DNA from: Alsobacter ponti | GTDB taxonomy: Bacteria > Pseudomonadota > Alphaproteobacteria > Rhizobiales > Beijerinckiaceae | Direction of reading: 5' to 3' | DNA: 64,000 nt | Assembly (NCBI RefSeq): GCF_024294805.1 | Contig: NZ_JANCLU010000020.1 | Coordinates: 1 to 64,000, forward strand | Shown here: piece after piece, positions 33,545-41,635 of the stretch | Position numbering within the stretch: the stretch's first letter is position 1 | Layout of the letters: each line of letters opens with the position of its first letter | The notes under the pieces: model-generated | What the model was told of the DNA's origin: nothing | Seen by the model: the letters and a program-made list of their open reading frames with translations, nothing else | Databases searched by the model: none | Made by a program: the position numbers and the translations under genes

Positions 33545-34411
33545 TCAGCGAACCCTGGCGAGCACGCCGAGGGCGCGCCGCAGATGGGGGCGGTCCAGCA
33601 TCTCGCCGTCGAGCCCGATCACGCCGGCCCCCGGCTGGGCCTCGAACAGGGCGACGATGCGGCGGGCGCGCTCGACCGCCTCGGGGGAGGGCGTGAACGC
33701 CTCGTTGATCACCGCGACCTGCGCCGGATGGATCGCCATCTTGCCGGTAAACCCGTCGCGCCGCGCCGCCGCGCACTCCGCCCGCAGGCCCGCCTCGTCG
33801 CGGAAATTGGTGAAGACGGTGTCGATCGCCGCCACGCCCGCCGCCTGCGCGGCGAAGATGGAGAGGGCGCGGGCCAGCCGATAGGGGTCGGCGTAGCTTC
33901 CGTCGTCGAGGCGGTTGGTTTCCGCCCCCAGGTCGGCCGAGAGATCCTCCGCGCCCCAGGTCAACCCGGCGAGACGATGGCTCGCCCCGGCATAGCTGCC
34001 CATGTTGAAGATCGAGGCGGCGGTCTCGGTGGCGATGGCCAGGATGCGCGTGCCGCCGTCGTCGAGCCCTTGCTCGGCCTCGCGCACCGCGAGCTTGGCG
34101 GCGAGATGCTGGACGTCCGCCCCGGAAACCGACTTGGGCAGCACGACGCCGTCCGGCGCGGCTTCCATCACCGCGTCGAGGTCGGCGTCGGCGAGGCCGC
34201 TGCCGAGCGCGTTGACTCGCACATAGAGCAGCGGGCGGTCCTCCGCCCCGCGCGCCGCCGCGATGAAGTCGCGCACGGTGTCGCGCGCCGCCGCCTTGTG
34301 GTCCGACGCGACCGAATCCTCGAGGTCGATCAGCAGCACGTCGGCGTCGCCGCCCAGCGCCTTTTCGAGCTTGCGGGGGCTGTCGCCCGGCACGAACAGG
34401 AGCGAGCGCAT
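33545..34411 (-). CDS. HpcH/HpaI-type CoA-ester lyase (CitE/malyl-CoA lyase-like)
   Basis: A 288-residue TIM-barrel lyase. RSLLFVPGDSPRKLEKA (residues 2-18) and LIDLEDSV (27-34) are the CitE-family start. The metal-binding Glu is in ATETAASIF and the Asp in GAEDLSADLG, and KMAIHPAQV closes the barrel. Members cleave (S)-citramalyl-CoA, malyl-CoA or beta-methylmalyl-CoA to acetyl- or propionyl-CoA plus pyruvate or glyoxylate. The MaoC hydratase gene immediately upstream makes a hydrate-then-cleave pair, as in itaconate or mesaconate breakdown. Confidence 0.85.
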   Translation of the reverse strand: MRSLLFVPGDSPRKLEKALGGDADVLLIDLEDSVASDHKAAARDTVRDFIAAARGAEDRPLLYVRVNALGSGLADADLDAVMEAAPDGVVLPKSVSGADVQHLAAKLAVREAEQGLDDGGTRILAIATETAASIFNMGSYAGASHRLAGLTWGAEDLSADLGAETNRLDDGSYADPYRLARALSIFAAQAAGVAAIDTVFTNFRDEAGLRAECAAARRDGFTGKMAIHPAQVAVINEAFTPSPEAVERARRIVALFEAQPGAGVIGLDGEMLDRPHLRRALGVLARVR

Positions 34412-34412
34412 G

Positions 34413-34922
34413 TCAGGCGGGGCGCTTGAGGATGAAGGCCTGCCGGCGGCACTCGGCCACCAGCGTCCCGTCCTGCTTGTAGGCGCGGTGGAGGAATTCG
34501 ACGATGCCGGCGTCCGGCCGTGACTTCGACTCGCGCTTGCCCAGGATCTCGGTCGTGGAGCGCACCGTGTCGCCCTCGAAGAGCGGGCCGGGGAACTTGA
34601 CCTCGTGCATGCCGAGATTGGCGATGGTGGTGCCGACCGTGAGGTCGTTGACGGACATGCCGATCATCAGGCCCAGCGTGAACAGCGAGTTCATCAGCGG
34701 CTGGCCCCATTGCGTTTCCTTGGCGCAGAACTCCGCGTCGATGTGCAGCGGCTGCGGGTTCAGCGTCATGTTGGAGAACAGCATGTTGTCCATCTGCGTC
34801 ACGGTGCGCCGCAGCCGGTGTTCGTAGAGCACGCCGGGCTCGAAATCGTCGAAATAGAGCCCGCCGCGCGGGTGGCGGCGGTCATCGGGATGCGGGGAGC
34901 CCTTCGTGGTCGCTGCGCTCAT
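34413..34922 (-). CDS. MaoC-like hydratase partner of the CoA lyase
   Basis: A 169-residue hot-dog-fold protein. FDDFEPGVLYEHRLRRTVT begins the MaoC domain, the hydratase motif region is LFSNMTLNPQPLHIDAEF (catalytic Asp/His in N-x-QPLHID), and HEVKFPGPLFEGDT follows. It is separated from the lyase gene by one base. It would hydrate an unsaturated CoA ester such as mesaconyl- or itaconyl-CoA to the hydroxy-acyl-CoA that the lyase cleaves. No CoA-transferase or ligase is adjacent, so the entry step lies elsewhere. Confidence 0.85.
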   Translation of the reverse strand: MSAATTKGSPHPDDRRHPRGGLYFDDFEPGVLYEHRLRRTVTQMDNMLFSNMTLNPQPLHIDAEFCAKETQWGQPLMNSLFTLGLMIGMSVNDLTVGTTIANLGMHEVKFPGPLFEGDTVRSTTEILGKRESKSRPDAGIVEFLHRAYKQDGTLVAECRRQAFILKRPA

Positions 34923-35137
34923 CGGTGAACCTCGTTGCTGAAGGCGTGAAGGGTGACCGGGTCAGGGCGCGGCGGCAAGGCCCCGGCGACGGCGTCGCGC
35001 CGCCACGCCGCTTCCGTGCCGGCGAGAATGGCACAAGCATCGCGCTCCGCCGTCATGCTCCCGCCAAGTCTCCGCGACCTCGCGTCACCGTCAATGAGGC
35101 ATTCGGCAGGTCTTTCAAGCCGTTCCGGAGGGCGGCG

Positions 35138-35152
35138 CTAACCAATCGTTTA
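35138..35152 (+). promoter_or_regulatory. Weak CtrA-like box before the lytic transglycosylase
   Basis: CTAA-CCAATCG-TTTA, followed by CCAT, fits TTAA-N7-TTAA with two mismatches, 53 bases upstream of the start. The CCA-N6-CCA spacing also resembles the pattern TTAACCAT seen at CtrA targets. The rest of the 282-base gap 34923-35204 shows nothing else I can support. Confidence 0.25.
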
Positions 35153-35204
35153 CCATAAAAGCCGAAGCTTTGCGGGCGCGCCCCTCGGGCGGCCCGGAGT
35201 TTCC

Positions 35205-36233
35205 ATGTTCCTCTTCACCACGCCCCCGTCCGCTCCGGAAACCCGGTCGCAGAGCCCGGTGCTCGATGCGATCCGTGGTGGATCGGAGCGCACCGGCGCG
35301 GATTTCGACTACCTGATGAAGACGGCCCAGCGCGAATCGTCGCTCGATCCGCAGGCCCGCGCCTCGACCTCCAGCGCCAGCGGATTGTTCCAGTTCGTGG
35401 AGCAGACCTGGCTCGGGCTGGTGAAGGGGACGGGGGCGCAGCACGGCCTGTCCGGCTTCGCCGGGGCGATCGCCGAGACCAGGTCCGGGCGCTACGAGGT
35501 TTCCGATCCCGCGACCAGGGCGCAGATTCTCGCGCTGCGCGGCGACCCCGCCGTCGCCTCCGTGATGGCGGGCGAGCTGACGCGGCGCAACGAGGCGAGC
35601 CTCGCGGCCGCGCTTGGCCGCGCCCCGACCCAGGGCGAACTCTACATCGCGCACGTGCTCGGCGCGTCGGGCGGCGCCGACCTCATCCGCCGCGCCGCCG
35701 CGAACCCCGGCGCAAGCGCCGCCGCCGCCTTCCCGGAGGCCGCGCAGGCCAACCGCGCCATCTTCTTCGACAAGAGCGGGCGGCCCCGGGGCGTCGGCGA
35801 GGTCCACTCATTGCTGGCGGGCGGGGTGGAGCGGCTGGCCGTGCCGGCGGTCGCGCAGCTCAAGAGCGACCCGTCCACCTGGCTCGGCGCGACGCAGGCC
35901 CCGCTCGCCACCGCCTATGTGGAGCAGGACGGCCCGGCCATCCATTCGCTGTTCCGCACCGAGGGGCGCCGCGGGCCGCTGAACGAGACCGTCCGGCGAC
36001 TGTGGGGCGGCGCGCCCGCCGCCGCCGTGGCGGCCGATCCGGTGCGTTTCTTCCCGCGCACGGCGTCGTCAGCCGTCGTTCCCGCCGAGTCTCCCGAAGA
36101 CGGCGCGCGCCCGGCTTCCGTTCCCCTGCCGCCCGAGCGCCCGCGCGACCTCGGCCGGACCCACCCAGGTCGGTCCCTTGGCGCCTCGCGCGGCCCGCTC
36201 GACCTGACGACTTTCCTCCAGCCGAAGGTGTGA
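35205..36233 (+). CDS. SLT-domain lytic transglycosylase
   Basis: A 342-residue protein. The lysozyme-like domain occupies about residues 15-170, with catalytic Glu44 in AQRESSLDP and the GLFQFVEQTWL segment after it. There is no recognisable signal peptide, as in several Rhizobiales relatives, so export may use another route, for example the flagellar apparatus. The C-terminal half is Pro/Ala-rich and probably disordered. GGAG stands five bases before ATG 35205. The DUF2336 gene begins two bases after the stop. Confidence 0.85.
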   Translation: MFLFTTPPSAPETRSQSPVLDAIRGGSERTGADFDYLMKTAQRESSLDPQARASTSSASGLFQFVEQTWLGLVKGTGAQHGLSGFAGAIAETRSGRYEVSDPATRAQILALRGDPAVASVMAGELTRRNEASLAAALGRAPTQGELYIAHVLGASGGADLIRRAAANPGASAAAAFPEAAQANRAIFFDKSGRPRGVGEVHSLLAGGVERLAVPAVAQLKSDPSTWLGATQAPLATAYVEQDGPAIHSLFRTEGRRGPLNETVRRLWGGAPAAAVAADPVRFFPRTASSAVVPAESPEDGARPASVPLPPERPRDLGRTHPGRSLGASRGPLDLTTFLQPKV

Positions 36234-36235
36234 CC

Positions 36236-37693
36236 ATGCTCGTGCGCCGCTTTCTCGCCTGGGTCGACACCGCGCCCGCCGAGGCGCGCGCCAGCGCCAT
36301 CGCGGCGCTCGCCCGCGCCTACATCGCCGGCGACATGGAGCCGGAGGAGCGCGGCGAGGCGGAGAAGGCGCTGACCCTGATGCTCGACGACCCCGAGCCG
36401 GCCGTGCGGCGCGCCATGGCCGTCACGCTCGCCTCGTCGCCGGAAGCTCCGCGGCACGTCGCCTCGGGCCTCGCGGCCGACGCCGACGGCTCGGTGGCGG
36501 CCCCGGTGCTGGCCGAGTCCCCGCTGCTGGGCGAGGCCGAACTGATCGAGCGCGTCGCGACCGGCGACGCTGCCGCGCAGGAAGCCATCGCGTCGCGCGC
36601 CCGCATCGCCGCGCCGCTGGCGGCCGCCATCGCGGAAGTGGCGGAGCCGAGCGCGCTGGCGAGGCTTGCCGGCAATCCCGGCGCGTCGATCCTCGATTTC
36701 TCGCTGACGCGCATGGCCGAGCGCGCCGGCGGCGACCCCTGCGTCCGCGCGGCGCTGGAGGCGCGGGGCGACCTGCCAGTGGCGGCGAAGCACCTTCTCG
36801 CCTTGCAGGACGCGGCGGGGCTCGGCCGCGACGAGGTCGAGCGCGCCACGATCGACCTCGCCCGGCAGTCGCCCGCGACGGAGCTGCGCGACTTCGCGCG
36901 ACATCTGCGCCGCTCCGGGCAGCTCACCGCGTCGCTTCTGTTGCGCGGGCTGATCGTCGGCGAGACGCGGCTGTTCGCGCACGCGCTGGCGGAGCTGTCG
37001 GGACAGGACGCGCGACGCGTCGCCGGGCTGATGGCCGAGCCCGGCGCGGAAGGCTTCGCGGCGCTCTATGCCGCCGCCGGACTGCCCGAGAGCCTGCGCC
37101 CCGCCATCCTCGCGTCTCTCTCCGCGCGGCGGGAGCTCGACCCGGACGGGCTGCTCGACGACCCCGGCATCGTCCGCGCCATCGTGGCGCGCGCCGCCGC
37201 CGAGGCGGCCGACGAGGACCTGCTGGGACTGCTGCACCGGCTCGACGCCGACGCGGCGCGCGCCGAGGCGCGGCTGGCCGCGCAGGCGCTTCGCGATCAG
37301 CAGGCGAGCGCGGCGCAGGCGCTGCTGCCGCCGACCTCCGCGAACGAGGACGAGCCTCTTCCGGCGAGCGAAACGGCGGCGGAGGCCGCTGCCGACGATC
37401 TCCCCGAGGCCGACGCGGCGACGATGCCCGCCCTCGAACCGGAACCCCTCGTTGCCGCCGAGGAGGCCCCCGCGCGAACGGGAGATTCCCTCTACGCTGC
37501 TCTCGTCGAGCGCATTCTGGCGGGACGGTCCTGGGTCGCGCCGAGCGCCACGAGCGCCGTGGCGCTGGACGGGGAGGTGCTGCCGGCGCAGGCGGGCGGC
37601 TCGGGCGGCGACACGCCCACGCCGATCTGGGGCCCGCCCTTCGCCGGCGCGGAGGACGAGGACGCCGAGCGCAAGGAAACCCTGGCGGCCTGA
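36236..37693 (+). CDS. DUF2336-family helical-repeat protein
   Basis: A 485-residue protein. The first 370 residues are HEAT-like helical repeats characteristic of DUF2336 (LARAYIAGDMEPEERGEAEKAL opens the family; RRAMAVTLASSPEAP follows). A long acidic, low-complexity stretch (about 375-430) leads to a short C-terminal piece ending GPPFAGAEDEDAERKE. DUF2336 proteins are found throughout Alphaproteobacteria, and some have been linked to cell-cycle or c-di-GMP signalling. It forms a unit with the transglycosylase and converges on nadK with a four-base gap. Confidence 0.85.
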   Translation: MLVRRFLAWVDTAPAEARASAIAALARAYIAGDMEPEERGEAEKALTLMLDDPEPAVRRAMAVTLASSPEAPRHVASGLAADADGSVAAPVLAESPLLGEAELIERVATGDAAAQEAIASRARIAAPLAAAIAEVAEPSALARLAGNPGASILDFSLTRMAERAGGDPCVRAALEARGDLPVAAKHLLALQDAAGLGRDEVERATIDLARQSPATELRDFARHLRRSGQLTASLLLRGLIVGETRLFAHALAELSGQDARRVAGLMAEPGAEGFAALYAAAGLPESLRPAILASLSARRELDPDGLLDDPGIVRAIVARAAAEAADEDLLGLLHRLDADAARAEARLAAQALRDQQASAAQALLPPTSANEDEPLPASETAAEAAADDLPEADAATMPALEPEPLVAAEEAPARTGDSLYAALVERILAGRSWVAPSATSAVALDGEVLPAQAGGSGGDTPTPIWGPPFAGAEDEDAERKETLAA

Positions 37694-37697
37694 GCGT

Positions 37698-38468
37698 TCA
37701 GTAGCCGAACTGCTCCAGCAAGATCCGCTCCTCGAGGCTGTGCCCGGGGTCGTGCAGCATCACGAGGTCGACCGTGCGGTCCATCGCGATGTCGACGCGC
37801 AGCACGTTGCGGTACTCGAAATGGTCCGCGACCGCGCTGACCGGGCGCTTCTCGTGCTCCAGCACGTCGATGGAGATGCGGGCGCGATCCGGCAGCAGCG
37901 CGCCGCGCCAGCGGCGGGGCCGGAACGCGGAAATCGGCGTCAGCGCCAGCAGCGGCGCGTTCAGCGGCAGGATCGGGCCGTTGGCGGACAGGTTATAGGC
38001 GGTCGAGCCCGCCGGCGTGGCGACCATCACCCCGTCCGCCGCCAGTTCGCCGAGGCGCGTCTTGCCGTCGATGCTGATGCGCAGCTTCGCCGCCTGGTAG
38101 GATTGGCGCAGCAGCGAGACCTCGTTGATGGCGCGCGCCGTGTGGGCGACGCCGCTGGCGTCCGTCGCCACCATCAGCAGCGGATGGACGATGCTGCGCT
38201 CCGCGCCTTCCAGCCGGTCAACCAGCCCGTCCGGCTGGTATTCGTTCATCAGGAAGCCGACCGACCCCCGGTTCATCCCGTAGATCGGCTTGCCGCTGCC
38301 CATGAAGCGGTGGAGCGTCTGCAGCATCAGCCCGTCGCCGCCGAGCGCCACGATGACGTCGGCCTCCTCGACTTGCGCGTCGCCGTAGCGCTGGCGCAGC
38401 AGCGCGCCGGCGTCCATCGCCTCCTCGGTGTCGCTGGTGACGAAGGCGATGCGGGCAAATCGACGCAT
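37698..38468 (-). CDS. nadK: NAD kinase
   Basis: A 256-residue NAD kinase that makes NADP from NAD and ATP. GGDG is at residues 43-46 ([11 protein letters not shown]), the NE/D motif is in AINEVSLLR, and the glycine-rich [15 protein letters not shown] lies near residue 153. The length fits the short alphaproteobacterial form. The start at ATG 38468 is the only one that keeps the first strand (RIAFVTSD). Confidence 0.95.
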   Translation of the reverse strand: MRRFARIAFVTSDTEEAMDAGALLRQRYGDAQVEEADVIVALGGDGLMLQTLHRFMGSGKPIYGMNRGSVGFLMNEYQPDGLVDRLEGAERSIVHPLLMVATDASGVAHTARAINEVSLLRQSYQAAKLRISIDGKTRLGELAADGVMVATPAGSTAYNLSANGPILPLNAPLLALTPISAFRPRRWRGALLPDRARISIDVLEHEKRPVSAVADHFEYRNVLRVDIAMDRTVDLVMLHDPGHSLEERILLEQFGY

Positions 38469-38563
38469 GGGTTTCGCGGCTCGGGCGCCGACGCCCGGCG
38501 CGCGCCATCCTTAGCACGGAACGGCCCGGCGCGCGCGAGCCCCCGGCCCAGCCGAAGGTCGGG

Positions 38564-39145
38564 CTAGCGGAACAATTCGGGCCGGCGCAGGCGCAGGCTG
38601 GCGACGAGGAGCGCGGTCTTCATGTCGGCGATGTCGCCGGAATCGACTCGCGCGGCGAGGTCGGCCAGCGCGACCTCGTGGACGACGATCTGCTCGTGCT
38701 CGCCGGCGAGGCCGCCGCCCGCGCCGGTGCGCTGCCCGTCGCCGTAGGGCGCGAGGAACATGTGGATCTTCTCGGTGGAGATGCCGGGCGAGGCCCACAG
38801 GGCGGCCACGGGCTCCAGCGCCTCCAGTTCCACGCCGGTCTCCTCCTGGGCCTCGCGGCGGGCGCAGGCGGCGGGGTCCTCGCCGTCCTCCAGGATGCCG
38901 GCCGGGGCCTCCAGCAGCAGCGGCGGGCCGCCGGCGCTGAGGATGGCGGGGCGGGCCTGCTCGACCAGCAGCGCGACGCGCCGCGCCGGGTCGTAGGGCA
39001 GCACGGCCACGGCGTCGCCATGGTCCTCCACCTCGCGGCTGACCACCGAACCGTCGGCGAGGCGCACGCGCACGATGCGAAAGCTCGACCAGCCTTCATG
39101 GACGGTGCGGGCGTCGAGGATTGTCGCGGTCATTGTCGCGGTCAT
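38564..39145 (-). CDS. NUDIX hydrolase, ADP-sugar/GDP-mannose pyrophosphatase-like
   Basis: A 193-residue NUDIX protein. The complete NUDIX box (G-x5-E-x7-REUxEExGU) runs from Gly83 to Val105, with RREAQEETG at its centre. VSREVEDHGDAVAVLPYD is typical of the NudK/ADP-ribose pyrophosphatase branch. ATG 39145 is preferred because GGAG lies upstream; the sequence ATGACCGCGACA is directly repeated here, giving a second possible start at 39133. It removes or recycles nucleotide sugars. Confidence 0.85.
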   Translation of the reverse strand: MTATMTATILDARTVHEGWSSFRIVRVRLADGSVVSREVEDHGDAVAVLPYDPARRVALLVEQARPAILSAGGPPLLLEAPAGILEDGEDPAACARREAQEETGVELEALEPVAALWASPGISTEKIHMFLAPYGDGQRTGAGGGLAGEHEQIVVHEVALADLAARVDSGDIADMKTALLVASLRLRRPELFR

Positions 39146-39300
39146 GGCGTCTCCGGCGGCGAGAGGGCGGGGCGATCGTGGCCGAAGGATTCCAGCGCGG
39201 CGTGTCCGCTTCATGGACACGGCAAGGCGGCCCCGCGACGCGTCGTCGCAAGAACGGGGGCAGGCGCGCGGGCCCGTCCCCGCCGGCAGGCCGGGCCGGC

Positions 39301-40536
39301 TCACTCGAGCAGGCTGGCGATCGTCACCGGGCGGTTCTCGTGCATGCTGGTCGCCGCCGCGACGCCGCACAGCAGCGACATGGCCCCGGCTTCCGCGCCG
39401 GCGCGCTGGCCGAGCCGGTCCTCCATGCCCTCGCGGAAGAGCATGTTGCGAAGGCGGTCGTCGCCGCCGAAATGGCCGCCTGCGGCGCGCGCGACCCAGA
39501 TGCGCTCGACGCCCTGGAAGCTGCGGATCAGCAGGATCTCGTCGGCCGGCGGCTCCACCCAGGGCTGGGCCTCGTACTGGCGGACCTCGATGCGGCCCTT
39601 GGTGCCGTTGAAGGCGAGGCGATAGCCCTCGATCGGCATGGCGGCGTTGAGCGAGTAGGACGCCTGGACGCCGTTCTCGAACAGGATGGAGGCGTTCATC
39701 GTGTCGGGGATGTCGATGTCCTCGCGGAACACGCAGGCGTCGCGGACATAGCCGTCCTCGCGCGAGGGGTCCTCGTAGAGCATCTCCAGCCAGGGATCCT
39801 TGCTCATGTCGAAGAAGTAGTTGCAATGCGACGCGTGCGGGCAGGTGCGGCAGCGGTCGCCGCGGAACGGCCCATTGCGGCCGTAGACCTTGAGGTCGCC
39901 ATAGGCGAACACCTGGCGCGGGACCGACTGGAGGTACCAGTTCAGCAGGTCGAAATGGTGCGTCGACTTGTGGACGAACAGCGTGCCGGAATTGCGCTCG
40001 TAGGCGTGCCAGCGGCGGAAGTAGTCGGCGCCGTGGCGGTTGTCGAGGTACCAGGAGAAGTCGACGGAGGTGATGTCGCCGATGGCCCGCTCCAGCAGCA
40101 ATTCCTTGATGCGTGCGGCGGTGGGCGCGTAGCGGTAGTTGAAGGTCACGTCGACGCGCCGTCCGGTGCGCCGCTCCGCCTCCATGATGCGCTTGGCCTT
40201 GGCGGCCGTGGTGGTCATCGGCTTCTCGGTGACGACGTCGATGCCCGCTTCGAGCGCCTTGACGATGATGTCGTCGTGCGTGTGGTCGGGCGTGCAGACG
40301 ATGACGCGCTGCGGGCGGGCCTCGGCGAACATCGTGTCGACGTCGGTGTAGATCGGCGCGTCGTGGGCTTCCATGGTGTCGCGGGCGCGGCGCAGGCGCA
40401 GCGGATTGGTGTCGCAGATGCCGACCATCTCCACCGCGTCGCTCCAGCCGGCGAGGAGTTCCTTGCCCCACATGCCGGCGCCGCGATGTCCGGTCCCCAC
40501 CAGCGCAATGCGGTGCTTGTTGCTGCCGTTCGCCAT
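39301..40536 (-). CDS. Gfo/Idh/MocA-family oxidoreductase with a Cys cluster
   Basis: A 411-residue NAD(P)-dependent sugar or polyol oxidoreductase. The Rossmann motif ALVGTGHRGAGM is at residues 11-22, EKPMTTT carries the catalytic Lys of the E-K-P signature, and a mid-protein HKSTHHFDLLNWYL supplies the His. At about residues 232-243 there is CRTCPHASHC (C-x2-C-x5-C), which could bind a metal and is not found in the standard family. GGGAG stands eight bases before ATG 40536. The substrate is unknown. Confidence 0.85.
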   Translation of the reverse strand: MANGSNKHRIALVGTGHRGAGMWGKELLAGWSDAVEMVGICDTNPLRLRRARDTMEAHDAPIYTDVDTMFAEARPQRVIVCTPDHTHDDIIVKALEAGIDVVTEKPMTTTAAKAKRIMEAERRTGRRVDVTFNYRYAPTAARIKELLLERAIGDITSVDFSWYLDNRHGADYFRRWHAYERNSGTLFVHKSTHHFDLLNWYLQSVPRQVFAYGDLKVYGRNGPFRGDRCRTCPHASHCNYFFDMSKDPWLEMLYEDPSREDGYVRDACVFREDIDIPDTMNASILFENGVQASYSLNAAMPIEGYRLAFNGTKGRIEVRQYEAQPWVEPPADEILLIRSFQGVERIWVARAAGGHFGGDDRLRNMLFREGMEDRLGQRAGAEAGAMSLLCGVAAATSMHENRPVTIASLLE

Positions 40537-40587
40537 GTCGTCGTCTCCCGCCCCCGCCGATGGGCCGCCTCGGGACGGTCCACTAAA

Positions 40588-40601
40588 TAACCGTCTGGTT
40601 A
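40588..40601. promoter_or_regulatory. Palindromic operator upstream of the Gfo/Idh gene
   Basis: TAACC (40588-40592) and GGTTA (40597-40601) form a perfect inverted repeat around GTCT, 52 bases before the start codon. AACC-N4-GGTT palindromes are typical operators of TetR-family repressors. No TetR gene is in the window. Confidence 0.4.
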
Positions 40602-40666
40602 CAGGGCGCGGCGGGCGAGGGTCAAGTGCCGGTTGCGCAGCCCGGCCATACGCGCGTCGCCGGCGC

Positions 40667-41317
40667 TCAGCTCGCCGGCCGCTTCGTCAGAGCGAGGCCG
40701 ACGCCGAGGGCGATCATCGCCGCGCCGGAGGCTTCGCGCAGGCGCCGCACCAGCGCCGGGCGGGTCGTCGCGCCGTTACGCACGCCGCTGGCGGCGAACG
40801 CGACCGCGACGTCGGCGAGGCTGTTGAGCGCCACCGACACGAAGCCGAGCGCGACGAATTGCAGCGCCACGTGGCCGTGCTCGAGGTCGACGAACTGGGG
40901 AATGAAGGCGAGGAAGAACGCGGCGGTCTTCGGATTCAGCGCCTCGACGAGCACGCCGTCGCGGAAGGCGCGCCGCGCGCCGACCGGGGGCGGGGCGTCC
41001 CGGCCCGCCGCCTGCGCCAGGGCGTCGCGCCGCGCGGCGAGGATCGTGCGCAGGCCCAGCCACGCCAGGTAAAGCGCGCCGATCCATTTCAGCGCGCTGA
41101 ACAGCTCGGCGCTGGCGAGAACGAGGGCGGACACGCCCAGCGCGCCGGCCCCGACGTGAACCATGCCGCCGATCCCCGCGCCGAGGCTCGACGCGATGCC
41201 TTCGGCCCGGCCGCCGGCCAGCGTGCGGGCCGCGACGTAGAACAGGCCCGGCCCCGGGGTGACGGCGAGCAGCAGGGCGGCGGCGAAGAAGAGCGAGAAC
41301 GTCGCGAGGTCGGTCAT
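40667..41317 (-). CDS. LysE/RhtB-family amino-acid exporter
   Basis: A 216-residue protein with six membrane segments. The N-terminal LLLAVTPGPGLFYVAART is the RhtB-family signature, and FRDGVLVEALNPKTAAFFLAFIPQFV the central conserved stretch. It would export an amino acid or derivative by proton exchange. It is a single gene with no regulator beside it. The substrate is not predictable. Confidence 0.9.
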   Translation of the reverse strand: MTDLATFSLFFAAALLLAVTPGPGLFYVAARTLAGGRAEGIASSLGAGIGGMVHVGAGALGVSALVLASAELFSALKWIGALYLAWLGLRTILAARRDALAQAAGRDAPPPVGARRAFRDGVLVEALNPKTAAFFLAFIPQFVDLEHGHVALQFVALGFVSVALNSLADVAVAFAASGVRNGATTRPALVRRLREASGAAMIALGVGLALTKRPAS

Positions 41318-41381
41318 GGCCGCGCGTCATAGCGCGGCGGCGGCCGGTTGGCGAGGCCGCCCGGCCGTGGCGGCGAACTTC

Positions 41382-41531
41382 TCAGTACGCCGCCATCGAG
41401 ATCACGGCCGAACCGACACCGGCGACCAGCAGGCCGAAGCCGGCCAGCAAAGCGAGCCCGCGGCCCACGCGGGAAGCGCGGAGGCTGCGGCGGAACACGC
41501 GCGACTCAGGCAGGGGCTTTGCGATGGTCAT
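41382..41531 (-). CDS. 49-residue single-pass membrane protein
   Basis: A short gene starting at ATG 41531 with GAGGAGCG at a good distance upstream. The peptide is basic at the N-terminus (RVFRRSLRASRVGRG) and has one membrane segment (LALLAGFGLLVAGVGSAVISM). Codon use matches the neighbours. Positive charge before the segment predicts the N-terminus in the cytoplasm. No family is recognised. It lies alone between lysE (64 bases away) and the M20 gene. Confidence 0.6.
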   Translation of the reverse strand: MTIAKPLPESRVFRRSLRASRVGRGLALLAGFGLLVAGVGSAVISMAAY

Positions 41532-41635
41532 GATCCGCTCCTCGTCACGAGGGCTATCGATCGTGCCCACATCATGAGCCGCGCCGGCCGAAACGTCGGT
41601 GCGGACGCGCACGGCGGCGCGCCCGCGCCGGAGGC

